From Paenibacillus protaetiae (GTDB taxonomy: Bacteria > Bacillota > Bacilli > Paenibacillales > Paenibacillaceae): a DNA stretch of 64,000 bases. Under the pieces are notes generated by a model. It ran no database searches and was not told the DNA's origin. It saw nothing but the letters and a program-made list of their open reading frames with translations. The DNA is taken from NCBI RefSeq assembly GCF_004135365.1, contig NZ_CP035492.1:992001-1056000 (forward strand), in the 5' to 3' direction. The translations under genes and the position numbers were made by a program. Positions 18,027 through 26,766 of the stretch are shown piece by piece (position 1 is the stretch's first letter; each line of letters begins with the position of its first letter).

Positions 18027-19412
18027 ATGAGTATGGTTACCGGCAGCAAGTGGGAAGATGCGGTCGCCCGGCAAAAGGCGCATGCGCTCACCGTTATGGA
18101 CAAATCCGTCCCAGCCAGGCTGCAAAGGCTGTCGAAGCTGAAAGAAGCGATCAAACGGAGCGAACCGGAACTGCTGCAAGCATTGCGGCTAGATTTGAAT
18201 AAATCCGAGACGGAAGCGTATATGACGGAGATTGGGATTGTTTATTCCGAAATCAGCCATACGATGCGCCATTTGAAGCGCTGGGCTAAACCGAAAAAAG
18301 TAAAAACCGCGCTGACGCATGCCGGCTCGCGGGGCGTTATTATCCGTGAGCCGTACGGAACGGTGCTCATTATTGCCCCTTGGAACTACCCGTTTCAGCT
18401 TGTAATGTCACCGCTTGTCGGCGCGATTGCCGGCGGAAATACGGCTGTCATTAAACCTTCGGAGCTGTCGCCGCATGTCTCGGCCGTCATTGCCGGCATA
18501 GTGTCCGGCTTGTTTCCGCCGGAAGAGGTCATGACCGCCGAAGGCGGCGTTGAAGTGAGCACCGCGCTGCTGGAGCAGCCGTTTGATTATATTTTTTTTA
18601 CCGGCAGCACAGCGGTTGGTAAAGCGGTTATGGAGGCGGCGGCCAAGCGGTTGATCCCGGTTACGCTGGAGCTTGGCGGCAAAAGCCCGTGTGTCGTCCA
18701 CCGCGATGCGGACTTAAAGCTGGCTGCGAAACGCATTTTGTTCGGGAAGCTTACGAATGCCGGCCAGACCTGTATCGCACCGGACTACTTGCTTGTCCAC
18801 CAGGAAGTGAAGGGAAGGCTGCTGGATGAATTGAAGGCTGCAGCGGTCCGTTTTTACGGCGATCAGCCGCTTAGCAATCCGGATTACGGCCGGATCATAA
18901 ACAAGCGGCATTTTGACCGGCTTGTGCGGTTGTTGCAGGATGGGACGATTGTGCATGGCGGGCAATATGATGAGGACGCCTTAAAGATAGCGCCAACCTT
19001 CATCGAAATTGCGGATTGGGAATCGCCGGTTATGCAGGAGGAAATATTCGGGCCGATTATGCCGATCTTGGCTTACAGCTCGGCAGACGAAGTTGTGGAT
19101 GCAGTTACCGCCCGGCCGAAGCCGCTTGCTTTTTATTTGTTTACCGGCGACCGGGACGTAGAGAAAGAGCTGCTGCATCGCATTCCGTTTGGAGGGGGCT
19201 GCGTAAACGACACACTTATGCATATCGCAACGCCTTATTTGCCGTTCGGCGGCGTCGGAGAAAGCGGGATGGGCGGTTATCACGGCGAAAGCAGCTTTCA
19301 GACGTTTACACATGCCAAAAGCGTGCTGAAGCAAACGACTGCGTTTGATTTTGCTTTCCGGTACCCTTCTGCAAGGAACGGATTGCGCTGGCTCAAAAAA
19401 GTAATGAAATAA
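18027..19412 (+). CDS. NAD(P)-dependent aldehyde dehydrogenase (YwdH-like, ALDH3 type)
   Basis: Oxidises an aldehyde to the carboxylate. At 461 residues it is the short ALDH3-like class. Active-site residues are present: Asn120 (APWNYPF), Glu215 (LELGGKSP), catalytic Cys249 ([11 protein letters not shown]), and the cofactor motif [11 protein letters not shown]. The C-terminal hydrophobic stretch is close to those of fatty-aldehyde dehydrogenases, but no membrane anchor is certain. The start ATG at 18027 follows GAGAGGGG. It is downstream of the M42 peptidase in the same orientation. Confidence 0.92.
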   Translation: MSMVTGSKWEDAVARQKAHALTVMDKSVPARLQRLSKLKEAIKRSEPELLQALRLDLNKSETEAYMTEIGIVYSEISHTMRHLKRWAKPKKVKTALTHAGSRGVIIREPYGTVLIIAPWNYPFQLVMSPLVGAIAGGNTAVIKPSELSPHVSAVIAGIVSGLFPPEEVMTAEGGVEVSTALLEQPFDYIFFTGSTAVGKAVMEAAAKRLIPVTLELGGKSPCVVHRDADLKLAAKRILFGKLTNAGQTCIAPDYLLVHQEVKGRLLDELKAAAVRFYGDQPLSNPDYGRIINKRHFDRLVRLLQDGTIVHGGQYDEDALKIAPTFIEIADWESPVMQEEIFGPIMPILAYSSADEVVDAVTARPKPLAFYLFTGDRDVEKELLHRIPFGGGCVNDTLMHIATPYLPFGGVGESGMGGYHGESSFQTFTHAKSVLKQTTAFDFAFRYPSARNGLRWLKKVMK

Positions 19413-19427
19413 ACCTTTTTCACATAA

Positions 19428-19502
19428 AACCGATACAAACCAGCTCTATTTCACGAATGCGTGAAACAGAACCGATACAAACCAGCTCTATTTCACGAAT
19501 GC
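19428..19502. repeat. 33-bp perfect direct repeat, period 42, with an internal palindrome
   Basis: Identical 33-bp copies occupy 19428-19460 and 19470-19502, starting AACCGATACAAACC and ending TTTCACGAATGC. The 9-bp spacer GTGAAACAG completes an inverted repeat TTTCACG-AATG-CGTGAAA across the first copy. It lies just after the aldehyde dehydrogenase stop. There is no T-run, so it is not a normal terminator. It may be a repeat element or a paired operator for the next gene. Confidence 0.8.
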
Positions 19503-19539
19503 TGTAGTGCGTGTCATGGCAAGAGCGAAAGGAGAGCTT

Positions 19540-20022
19540 ATGACTGACCATCAACATGAGAATGAAGAAACGATTATTTCCGAAGAAGAATTGAACCAAG
19601 CAGTTCAATTGTTTAACCAAGCGTATCCTTATTTTATTGAAGAAATCGACCGGGTTGAAGCAGAACGCGGCAAGCTGAACGATTTTCAGCTGATGATCGC
19701 CGTGTCGCATGCCAAACAAAAATTGGAGATTATTAGCTGGAATTGCCGCAAGACGGTAAATGCCATCTTTCAAACATTCGTAGAAATATACCGGCGCACA
19801 TCGAAAGAAGAAGCGGAGGATTGGGCGGAAGAAACGTTCGGGACAAGCCGGATCCGGTTTGTGCCTGAATCCGATGCGGGACAGATCGCGCCGGAAGGCG
19901 TCAATCCGCGAATCCATGAACTGAAGCTGCAAATTCAGGCGAAGGAAGCGGAGTTGCTGCTGCTGTACCAAGAACTGGTGCAGCTGCAGGAACAGGAACA
20001 AGCCAGTCAGCGGGAGGAGTAA
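19540..20022 (+). CDS. hypothetical acidic helical protein
   Basis: 160 residues, not recognised. Acidic, without signal peptide or membrane segment. The C-terminal third (about 120-158: LKLQIQAKEAELLLLYQELVQLQEQEQ) is a likely coiled coil, and the N-terminus is rich in His and Glu. ATG 19540 is chosen because AAAGGAGA lies 5 nt before it; an ATG at 19507 in the same frame has no ribosome site. The next gene starts 33 bp downstream and may share its transcript. Confidence 0.7.
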   Translation: MTDHQHENEETIISEEELNQAVQLFNQAYPYFIEEIDRVEAERGKLNDFQLMIAVSHAKQKLEIISWNCRKTVNAIFQTFVEIYRRTSKEEAEDWAEETFGTSRIRFVPESDAGQIAPEGVNPRIHELKLQIQAKEAELLLLYQELVQLQEQEQASQREE

Positions 20023-20055
20023 CGCTTCGCTTTTGGGACAAAGGAGATTAGATCA

Positions 20056-20712
20056 TTGGTCAAAATCGGCTGCTTGCATGCGCATTATTCAAATATACCG
20101 TACCTCGAGGCAGCGGCTGAAGGCATGGATCTGATTCATTTTGTAGATCCCGGCCTAATAAACCGCGTTGCCGCTGGCATGGATCTGGACAAAGCCAAAA
20201 GAAAAGTGCATGAACAATTGCATTGGATAGCGGGCACCGGCGTAGAAGCGATAGTCATCACTTGCACCCAATATATTGCGCTGCTTGATAATGAAGAAGA
20301 GCCGGTATCAAGCAATCTTCCCGTTATTGCTATAGATGAGCCGCTGTTTGCTTCCATTTGCGGCAATGATGGTCCACAGCTATTCGTATTTACTAATCCG
20401 GCAACGGTGAAAGGCACCATGGACAGGCTGGCCGCATATGCGAGAAGGCATGGACGATCCGGCAGCCTTATTCAAGCCCATCTCATTGAAAATGTTTTTG
20501 AGCTTATTATGCAAGGCAAAAAGGAGCAATATGATCAAGCGGTAGCACAAGAGCTTAAGCAGCTGCTCGCCGGAGGAGCGTACAAGAGCATCTCCGTAGC
20601 ACAGTTATCTATGGTTGATGCGGCCGTCTTGGCGGAATGTGAGCTGGCGGTGACAATCGGCAACCCGCTGCAGCCGTTAAAGGAAAAGCTCTTTAGTTTA
20701 TATCATAAATAA
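20056..20712 (+). CDS. Asp/Glu racemase superfamily-like protein
   Basis: 218 residues resembling the aspartate/glutamate/hydantoin racemase fold: an N-terminal IGCLHAHYSNIPYLE strand-loop, a first Cys motif VITCTQYIALL (about residue 75), and a C-terminal LSMVDAAVLAE where the second catalytic Cys is expected but is not found. With one Cys it may be a non-racemising relative such as an isomerase- or decarboxylase-like enzyme, or be inactive. The TTG start follows AAAGGAG at 20040-20046. Confidence 0.65.
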   Translation: MVKIGCLHAHYSNIPYLEAAAEGMDLIHFVDPGLINRVAAGMDLDKAKRKVHEQLHWIAGTGVEAIVITCTQYIALLDNEEEPVSSNLPVIAIDEPLFASICGNDGPQLFVFTNPATVKGTMDRLAAYARRHGRSGSLIQAHLIENVFELIMQGKKEQYDQAVAQELKQLLAGGAYKSISVAQLSMVDAAVLAECELAVTIGNPLQPLKEKLFSLYHK

Positions 20713-20813
20713 TTAAGGATATTAATTATAAGAATGATGCGTACCGTAAGCTCTCTTATGCTGACTCATGATATAATGAATCGCAGAGCGATGACAGAAT
20801 GGAGTAAGCCGGC

Positions 20814-21698
20814 ATGAAAAAATTCAAAAAGTTTTATATGGAAATTACAAGCGTATGCAACTTGGCATGCAGCTTTTGTCCGCAAACGCAGCGGGCTAAA
20901 GGATTTATCAACGTTGAAGACTTTACGCAACGGCTGGATCAAATCCGGCCTCACACCGACTATATTTACTTTCATCTGAAGGGCGAGCCGCTGATGCATC
21001 CCAAGATCGGCCAACTGCTTGATCTGAGCCATGAGCGGGGCTTCCAGGTGAATATTACGACAAACGGCACGCTGCTTCATAAGGTTAAACCGATTCTTCT
21101 GACGAAGCCGGCCATCCGGCAAATGAATTTTTCGCTGCACAGCTTCGACGGTCATGCCGGTTCCAAAGACAAAGACGGTTACATCGGCAGTATTTTATCG
21201 TTCGTTAGAGAAGCGCTGGAGCATACGAATATGATTATTTCGCTTCGGCTTTGGAATTTGGACGAAAATAACGCGACCAATGCGGAAAGACAGCGGAACC
21301 GCGAAATTTTAGGCGCGATTGAACAAGCGTTCGAGCTGGACTACCGCATCGAGGAGCGGGTATCGCCGGGCAAAGGCATCAAGCTGGCGGACCGGGTTTA
21401 TTTGAATCAGGATTATGAGTTTGATTGGCCGGATTTGAAAGCCGAAGAGGATGACGGCAAAGGATTTTGCCATGGGCTTCGCAATCAGGCAGGCATTCTG
21501 GTGGACGGCACGGTTGTGCCATGCTGCCTGGACGGCGAAGGCGTTATAAATTTGGGCAATATTAACGAGACGCCTTTCTCGGAAATTGTGGAAGGCGAAC
21601 GGGCTAACCGGCTGTATGAAGGCTTCTCCCGCCGTGAAGCAGTGGAGGAGTTATGCCGCAAATGCGGATACCGCAAACGGTTTGGCGCCGGAGCGTAA
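20814..21698 (+). CDS. radical SAM protein with SPASM-like C-terminus
   Basis: 294 residues. The radical SAM cluster motif is at Cys15-x3-Cys19-x2-Cys22 (VCNLACSFC), followed by the GEPLMHP glycine-rich motif and ITTNGTLL. The C-terminal Cys set (FCHGL, VPCCLDGEG, LCRKCGYRK) with VDGTVVPCC matches SPASM-type auxiliary cluster domains. Such enzymes modify peptides or other substrates through a 5'-deoxyadenosyl radical. No precursor peptide gene is visible next to it, so the substrate is unknown. ATG with GGAG upstream; its own terminator follows. Confidence 0.88.
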   Translation: MKKFKKFYMEITSVCNLACSFCPQTQRAKGFINVEDFTQRLDQIRPHTDYIYFHLKGEPLMHPKIGQLLDLSHERGFQVNITTNGTLLHKVKPILLTKPAIRQMNFSLHSFDGHAGSKDKDGYIGSILSFVREALEHTNMIISLRLWNLDENNATNAERQRNREILGAIEQAFELDYRIEERVSPGKGIKLADRVYLNQDYEFDWPDLKAEEDDGKGFCHGLRNQAGILVDGTVVPCCLDGEGVINLGNINETPFSEIVEGERANRLYEGFSRREAVEELCRKCGYRKRFGAGA

Positions 21699-21713
21699 CA
21701 ACCTAATTGATAT

Positions 21714-21757
21714 GCACAAAAGAAGCTGGTTCCATTGCGAATCGGCTTCTTTTGTGC
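21714..21757 (+). terminator. terminator of the radical SAM gene
   Basis: GCACAAAAGAAGC (21714-21726) pairs with GCTTCTTTTGTGC (21745-21757), and the stem continues inward imperfectly. The T-rich part lies within the arm, so it may work in both directions. Confidence 0.7.
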
Positions 21758-21868
21758 GATGTTGACAACGATTTCCGCAATCTTGACCAAATTGCCCGTG
21801 AATGCTAGTTATCCGGCAAGGGGTAGCTTATAATCGGGTTGAATCTTGCATCTGAGAAAGGACTTCAA

Positions 21869-23077
21869 ATGAAAAAAATAATATGGATCGGTTCGCTTTC
21901 TTATTTTCTGATCGGGCTTGCGCATGTCGTATTGGGGGCTGTGCTTCCGGTTTTGCTGGATCATTACGGCAAAGCTTACGGATTGGGCGGCACGCTGATA
22001 TTTGCGCAGTTCGCCGGTTTTCTCGGCGGCGTGTTATTGTCGCCGCTTATTAACCGCAGCATTGGCAAACGGAACGGGCTGCTTCTTGCCGTAGGTTTGC
22101 TGCTTGCAGCAGAGGTGCTGTACTCGCTGCTGCTGCCATGGGGGTTGTTGTACGTCGTTGCGCCTATCGCCGGATTTGGCTTCGGAATGATTGAAGCTGT
22201 CATCGGGACGATTGTAATAGCTGCCGTTACGAGTAATGCGGCAGTGGCGATGAGCCGCCTGGAAGTGCTGTTTGGCGTCGGGGCGATGGTCATGCCGCTT
22301 GCTGCAAGCGGTTTAATTTCCTTAGGCTATTGGCGGCTGGCTTTTCTCGTTATTGCCTTGTTCGCAGCCATTACGTTTATTTTCTGGTGGAAAAGCGCTT
22401 TCGGAGAAATCGACCGGGTGCTGGATGAACGGGTTAAGCCTTCTGCCGCAAGCAAAGCGCAATCGAAGGCCAAATTCGCCTACAGGGGCAAAAACCGTGT
22501 TATGCTTGTTCTGTTTATATTATTTTTCTTTTTGTATGTAGGGACAGAGATGAGCCTTGCCAACTTTTTGCCGGCGTTTCTGATCCGCAAATTGCAAATG
22601 TCGGAGGCCGGCTCTGCATTAAGTGTCACCTGCTTCTGGATTGCGATGTCATTTGCCCGGCTGTTTGCAGGATATGTGGCAGAGAAAGTCCAATATAAAG
22701 TATATCTGCTGTTCAGCTGCGCCGCCGCCGCCGTTCTTCTTATGCTGCTGCCTTTGGCGGGACAGGTATGGTCGGCTTTTGCCGTGGTAGCGCTGCTTGG
22801 CCTGGCGTTCTCCGGCGTATTCTCCATCGCGCTCGTATTCGTCAGCAAGATGATTGTTGGCGCTGAAGAGAAGACGCCCAGCCTGATGATCGCATCCGGC
22901 GGCGTAGGGGGAGCGGTTCTGCCGCTGTTTACCGGATGGAGCATGGACCATATGGAGGTCAACCAATCCATATGGATACTCGCGCTCTTCAGCATCGGCC
23001 TGTTTCTAATCATTGCGGCGGTTTACCGTTCGCACAAACAAACCTCTCAAGTAAAGGAAGGTGTACAAACAACATGA
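21869..23077 (+). CDS. GlcP-like sugar:H+ symporter (MFS, FHS-type)
   Basis: MFS permease of 402 residues and 12 predicted segments. It resembles B. subtilis GlcP (glucose/mannose:H+ symporter) in MSRLEVLFGVGAMVMPL, in FILFFFLYVGTEMSLANFLPAFLI and in the final GGAVLPLFTGW segment. A sugar or sugar-acid substrate is likely. ATG 21869 is chosen because GAGAAAGGA precedes it. Its stop overlaps the start of the 2-hydroxyacid dehydrogenase gene (ATGA), and a Gfo/Idh/MocA gene follows. The three probably form a sugar or sugar-acid use operon. Confidence 0.82.
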   Translation: MKKIIWIGSLSYFLIGLAHVVLGAVLPVLLDHYGKAYGLGGTLIFAQFAGFLGGVLLSPLINRSIGKRNGLLLAVGLLLAAEVLYSLLLPWGLLYVVAPIAGFGFGMIEAVIGTIVIAAVTSNAAVAMSRLEVLFGVGAMVMPLAASGLISLGYWRLAFLVIALFAAITFIFWWKSAFGEIDRVLDERVKPSAASKAQSKAKFAYRGKNRVMLVLFILFFFLYVGTEMSLANFLPAFLIRKLQMSEAGSALSVTCFWIAMSFARLFAGYVAEKVQYKVYLLFSCAAAAVLLMLLPLAGQVWSAFAVVALLGLAFSGVFSIALVFVSKMIVGAEEKTPSLMIASGGVGGAVLPLFTGWSMDHMEVNQSIWILALFSIGLFLIIAAVYRSHKQTSQVKEGVQTT

Positions 23078-24042
23078 TGCCGAAGGTTGTTGCTGCAAAA
23101 CCTCTGCGTGACGAAGTAAAAACCTATCTGAAGGAACATGTACAGCTGCTGGAATGGGAAGAAGGAAACAAAGAGGACTATTATGCGAAGCTTGCTGAAG
23201 CGGACGGGCTGCTGACGACAGGGGGAGAGCCGATTACGCCGGAACTGCTGGACCGGGCACCGGCCCTGAAGGTGGTTAGCAACATCAGCGTCGGCTATAA
23301 CAATTTTGATATCGCAGCCATGAAGGCGAGAAACATTATTGGCACGAATACGCCGGGTGTGCTGGACGATACGGTGGCGGATCTGATCTTTGCGCTTATG
23401 CTGTCGGCAGCGCGCCGGGTGCCGGAGCTTGACCGTTATGTCCGGGATGGCCGCTGGCATGCAGGCGATGGCTTGAACCTGTTTGGGCTGGATGTCCATC
23501 ACCGGAAGCTTGGCATTATCGGCATGGGCAGAATCGGCGAGGCGGTTGCAAGGCGCGGCAAGCTTGGATTCGGCATGGACGTGATTTACCATAACCGTTC
23601 CCGCAGCGGGCTGGCAGAAGAACAGCTTGGCGCAGTTTACAAACCGTTAAACGAGCTGCTCCAGGAGGCGGATTTTATTGTGCTGATGACGCCGCTGACG
23701 CCGGAGACACGCGGAATGCTTGGTGCAGCCGAGTTTGCGCTTATGAAGCAGACGGCAGTTTTTGTGAATGCGTCACGCGGGCAAACCATTGATGAACAAG
23801 CATTGGTGGATGCGCTGGAACAACGTAAACTTTATGCGGCCGGCCTTGATGTATTTGAACTGGAGCCTCTTCCTGCGGGCCATCCGCTTACGAAGCTCGA
23901 CAATGTGGTTTTGCTTCCGCATATCGGTTCCGCAACTGAAGCGACGCGGCTGGACATGGCGATGCTGGCCGCCGGCAATTTGATTGACGCCTTGTATGGG
24001 AAAGAACCTCGCAATATCGTAAACGAATTGAAGAGAGGATGA
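23074..24042 (+). CDS. D-2-hydroxyacid dehydrogenase (GhrB/2-ketogluconate reductase-like)
   Basis: 322 residues, NAD(P)-dependent. The Rossmann motif GIIGMGRIGEAVAR and catalytic Arg (NASRGQ), Glu (ELEPLPAGHPL) and His (LLPHIGSAT) are intact. The ELEPLP and GGEPIT features are like glyoxylate/hydroxypyruvate/2-ketogluconate reductases (YvcT/GhrB). The start overlaps the upstream symporter stop by ATGA, with AAGGAAGG upstream, so the two are translationally coupled. The partner oxidoreductase follows after 6 bp. Together they suggest reduction of an imported ketoacid (inference). Confidence 0.88.
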   Translation: MMPKVVAAKPLRDEVKTYLKEHVQLLEWEEGNKEDYYAKLAEADGLLTTGGEPITPELLDRAPALKVVSNISVGYNNFDIAAMKARNIIGTNTPGVLDDTVADLIFALMLSAARRVPELDRYVRDGRWHAGDGLNLFGLDVHHRKLGIIGMGRIGEAVARRGKLGFGMDVIYHNRSRSGLAEEQLGAVYKPLNELLQEADFIVLMTPLTPETRGMLGAAEFALMKQTAVFVNASRGQTIDEQALVDALEQRKLYAAGLDVFELEPLPAGHPLTKLDNVVLLPHIGSATEATRLDMAMLAAGNLIDALYGKEPRNIVNELKRG

Positions 24043-24048
24043 CTGGCG

Positions 24049-25035
24049 ATGACAAAGGTGTTGAAATGGGGCATTTTAGGAACAGGCAGCATTGCTTCAA
24101 AATTTACGGGTGATCTTCCTTTTTCCAGCAGCGGACAAGCGTATGCGGTTGGGTCGAGAACGAAAGAAAGTGCGGAAAAGTTTGCCGCTAAATTCGGCAT
24201 TCCTAAAGCTTATGGCAGCTATGAAGAGCTTGCAAATGATCCGGAAGTTGACGCGATCTATGTGGCGACCCCTCATCCGTACCATAAAGATAATACGCTG
24301 GCATGCCTTCGCGCAGGTAAAGCGGTATTATGCGAAAAGCCGTTTACTATTAACGCAGGCGAACTGGAAGAGGTTATTTCCTACGCAAGAGAAAACAAGC
24401 TGTTTTTGATGGAAGGCATGTGGACCCGCCTGCTGCCGGCAGTTGTGCAAGTAAAGCAATGGCTGAAAGAAGGGCGTATCGGCGACGTACTCCATGTCGA
24501 TGCGGATTTTGGCTTCCGGACGGGGTTTAACCCGGCAAGCCGTTTGTTTGATCCGAACCTGGGCGGCGGCGCACTGCTGGACGTAGGCATCTATCCGGTT
24601 TCCTTTGCCTCCATGATCTTCGGCAGCAAGCCGCAATCGTTAGCGAGCACGGCTTTTTTGGGCGAAACCGGCGTTGACGAACAGTTTACGCTTCTGCTTT
24701 CATATGAGGGCGGCAAAACGGCATCCTTAAGCGGCGCCGTTCGCCTCGGGCTTCGCAATGATGCCTATATCTATGGAACGGAAGGCTCCATCCATGTTCC
24801 TTCATTCTTTAATGCCCATTCCGCGGCGCTTTATCAAAACGGCGAGGCGGTGGAGACGTTTACGGATGACCGTACAAGCCTGGGGTACCATTACGAAGCG
24901 GATGAAGTAGCGCGTTGTCTGGAGGAAGGCCTGCTGGAAAGCGACGCAATTACGCTGGATGAATCGCTCGCCATTATGAAGCTGCTGGACGAAGCGCGTC
25001 AACAATGGGGTTTGCAATACCCGATGGAATCATAA
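24049..25035 (+). CDS. Gfo/Idh/MocA family oxidoreductase
   Basis: NAD(P)-dependent sugar or cyclitol dehydrogenase of 328 residues. It has an N-terminal Rossmann fold (GILGTGSIASKF), the diagnostic E-K-P of CEKPFTIN (about residue 97), and the second-domain GGGALLDVGIYP, which is like dihydrodiol/xylose dehydrogenases. The substrate is unknown. Third gene of the operon with the GlcP-like symporter and 2-hydroxyacid dehydrogenase; AGAGAGGA lies upstream and a clear terminator follows. Confidence 0.9.
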   Translation: MTKVLKWGILGTGSIASKFTGDLPFSSSGQAYAVGSRTKESAEKFAAKFGIPKAYGSYEELANDPEVDAIYVATPHPYHKDNTLACLRAGKAVLCEKPFTINAGELEEVISYARENKLFLMEGMWTRLLPAVVQVKQWLKEGRIGDVLHVDADFGFRTGFNPASRLFDPNLGGGALLDVGIYPVSFASMIFGSKPQSLASTAFLGETGVDEQFTLLLSYEGGKTASLSGAVRLGLRNDAYIYGTEGSIHVPSFFNAHSAALYQNGEAVETFTDDRTSLGYHYEADEVARCLEEGLLESDAITLDESLAIMKLLDEARQQWGLQYPMES

Positions 25036-25051
25036 CCTAATCCTTTACTTT

Positions 25052-25081
25052 CCGCTTGCCTGGACAGGCAAGCGGTTTTTT
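25052..25081 (+). terminator. terminator of the symporter operon
   Basis: CCGCTTGCC (25052-25060) and GGCAAGCGG (25067-25075) around TGGACA, then T6. Confidence 0.93.
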
Positions 25082-25274
25082 GCGTGCATGCATTTCCTTC
25101 GAACTAATAAATTAGGTAAAAAGAAGGATATGAAGCGAACATATCGAATGATTGATGTAAGCGCTATTGTTTGCGGATTGGCACCCGCATAATGTGCCGC
25201 CAATCAGCCGCTCAGGCAGCGTGAAGAAACGCAAGGGTTGCTTTTTTTTAAAACTAGTGGAGGTGTTACGGTTT

Positions 25275-25448
25275 ATGAGTTCATCGAATAAGCCCGTGTA
25301 TTATGACGGAAGCGGCCAGTTCCAATTACATGCTAGTAACCCGCAGCCTGTGCCTGAAGTGACTGTTCCCCGTGAGACGGCAATCGACAATAAGCCCGTG
25401 TATTATGACGGAAGCGGCCATTTGCAATTTTTAAACAACAAGCAATAG
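25275..25448 (+). CDS. 57-residue microprotein with a tandem NKPVYYDGSG repeat
   Basis: Not recognised. The protein consists of two copies of NKPVYYDGSGxxQ (about residues 5-17 and 40-52), joined by a Pro/Val-rich linker. The copies share about 32 identical bases of DNA, so the duplication is recent or actively kept. There is no signal peptide, Cys or membrane segment. The aromatic Tyr-Tyr-Asp-Gly units suggest a structural or sporulation-type small protein, but this is only a guess. GGAGGTG sits about 11 nt before ATG 25275, and a good terminator follows, so it is a real small gene. Confidence 0.7.
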   Translation: MSSSNKPVYYDGSGQFQLHASNPQPVPEVTVPRETAIDNKPVYYDGSGHLQFLNNKQ

Positions 25449-25459
25449 TATGGACGAAG

Positions 25460-25487
25460 AGCCTGCGGTGAAAACCGCGGGCTTTTT
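25460..25487 (+). terminator. terminator of the microprotein gene
   Basis: AGCCTGCGGT-GAAA-ACCGCGGGCT (25460-25483, one G-T pair), with a T-run following. Confidence 0.85.
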
Positions 25488-25488
25488 A

Positions 25489-25762
25489 TTTGGGCTATCG
25501 GGTACAGGTTGTAACGGCCACAACGGGCGATTGGCATCTATCTGCCCGGAGTGACTGCTGCTGGTGAAACTGGCAACTCCGGGCGGCGATGAGCTGGATT
25601 ACGGCTCTATTGGCTATGAGCAGCCGCAGCCAGCGGCTTTTTTTGATGGGCGGCAGCAAGTATTAGCATCTTGGCATTCTTCTCGATTTTCTTTCCCGAA
25701 TTTGCGGCGAATCGAACAGCCGGGTGCTTGCCGCATTGGGTGATGACATTAAACAGAACGAT
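25489..25762. other. gene-free stretch with an extra terminator-like hairpin
   Basis: No convincing gene lies between the microprotein terminator and the pdxK promoter. A GTG-started frame of 59 codons (25564-25743) has no ribosome site and is crossed by the hairpin AGCCGC-AGCCA-GCGGCT plus T7 (25622-25644). That hairpin ends some transcript in this stretch. It may be what remains of a lost gene. Confidence 0.45.
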
Positions 25763-25791
25763 TTGACAACCTTATTTATTCGCTGTAGGAT
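25763..25791 (+). promoter_or_regulatory. sigma-A promoter of pdxK
   Basis: TTGACA (25763-25768), a 17-bp spacer and TAGGAT (25786-25791), 36 bp before the pdxK start. Confidence 0.75.
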
Positions 25792-25827
25792 GTATCCAAC
25801 TGTATAACAAAAGGAGATTCTGCCAGC

Positions 25828-26643
25828 ATGACGATTCCTAAAACATTAACGATTGCAGGCTCGGATACAAGCGGCGGCGCAGGTATTCAAGCTGACCTGA
25901 AAACATTCCAGGAGCTGGGCGTATACGGTATGACCGTCCTGACGACGATTGTCGCAATGGAGCCGAATACTTGGGATCACCTCGTATTTCCGATTGATTT
26001 GAACATCGTAGAGACCCAGCTTTCCACCGTATTGGACGGCATCGGTTTTGATGCGATGAAGACCGGTATGTTAGGTTCGGTTGATATTATTGAACTGGTT
26101 GCATCCCGTTTGAAAAAGGCGAACCTGAGCCGGATTGTTATCGACCCGGTAATGGTTTGCAAAGGCACTGACGAGGTGCTGCAGCCGGAAAATACTGACG
26201 CGATGCTGGATGTGCTGATTCCGGGCGCGGATCTCGTTACGCCTAACCTGTTCGAAGCGTCTCAACTTGCCAAAACAGGCCCGATCCGCTCACGCGAGAT
26301 GATGCAGCAAGCTGCGGCTGTTATTCATGAGCATGGCGCCAAGCATGTGCTGATTAAAGACCGCGGTGTGATCGAAGAGGGCAAAGCAATTGATTTGCTG
26401 TACGACGGAAAAAACTTCGTATGGAACGAAGCACCTGTCGTAAAAACGACATTTACGCATGGAGCGGGCTGCACGACTTCCGCTGCAATTACAGCCGGCC
26501 TTGCTAAAGGCTTGTCCATGCACGAGGCGGTGCAAGAAGGCAAAGCTTTTATTACAAAAGCCATTGCCGGCGGTTTTCCTCTGAATCAGTTTGTTGGTCC
26601 AACCCTCCATGCCGCACACCGGCTTGAAGGCGCAAAACGGTAA
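25828..26643 (+). CDS. pdxK: pyridoxine/pyridoxal (and HMP) kinase
   Basis: ThiD-like ribokinase-fold kinase of 271 residues. It matches B. subtilis PdxK along its whole length: TIAGSDTSGGAGIQADLKTFQELGVYGMT, DAMKTGMLGSVDIIELVA, VIDPVMVCKG, TPNLFEASQ, and the anion-hole THGAGCTTSAA with Cys, plus the closing FPLNQFVGPTLHAA. It phosphorylates pyridoxine, pyridoxal or pyridoxamine, and in Bacillus also hydroxymethylpyrimidine. Own promoter, GGAG site and strong terminator: monocistronic. Confidence 0.95.
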   Translation: MTIPKTLTIAGSDTSGGAGIQADLKTFQELGVYGMTVLTTIVAMEPNTWDHLVFPIDLNIVETQLSTVLDGIGFDAMKTGMLGSVDIIELVASRLKKANLSRIVIDPVMVCKGTDEVLQPENTDAMLDVLIPGADLVTPNLFEASQLAKTGPIRSREMMQQAAAVIHEHGAKHVLIKDRGVIEEGKAIDLLYDGKNFVWNEAPVVKTTFTHGAGCTTSAAITAGLAKGLSMHEAVQEGKAFITKAIAGGFPLNQFVGPTLHAAHRLEGAKR

Positions 26644-26655
26644 TTTTGTAACATG

Positions 26656-26704
26656 CAGCGCCCCGATTGTTAGATTTCACTAACTGTTGGGGCGCTGTTT
26701 TTTT
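26656..26704 (+). terminator. terminator of pdxK
   Basis: CAGCGCCCC (26656-26664) pairs with GGGGCGCTG (26689-26697), with an inner GTTAG/CTAAC stem, followed by T7. Confidence 0.92.
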
Positions 26705-26766
26705 ACGGCAGCGAATGAATTTACGTATTGGTACAGCCAGATAGATGGGAAGGAGGCTTAGTAATA

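Noticed and set aside
25258-25448. Short direct repeat as a CRISPR or mobile-element sign
   Set aside because: Only two copies, in frame inside a small coding gene; they encode the same peptide unit.
25564-25743. 59-codon GTG-started frame before pdxK
   Set aside because: No ribosome site, and a terminator hairpin with T7 lies inside it.
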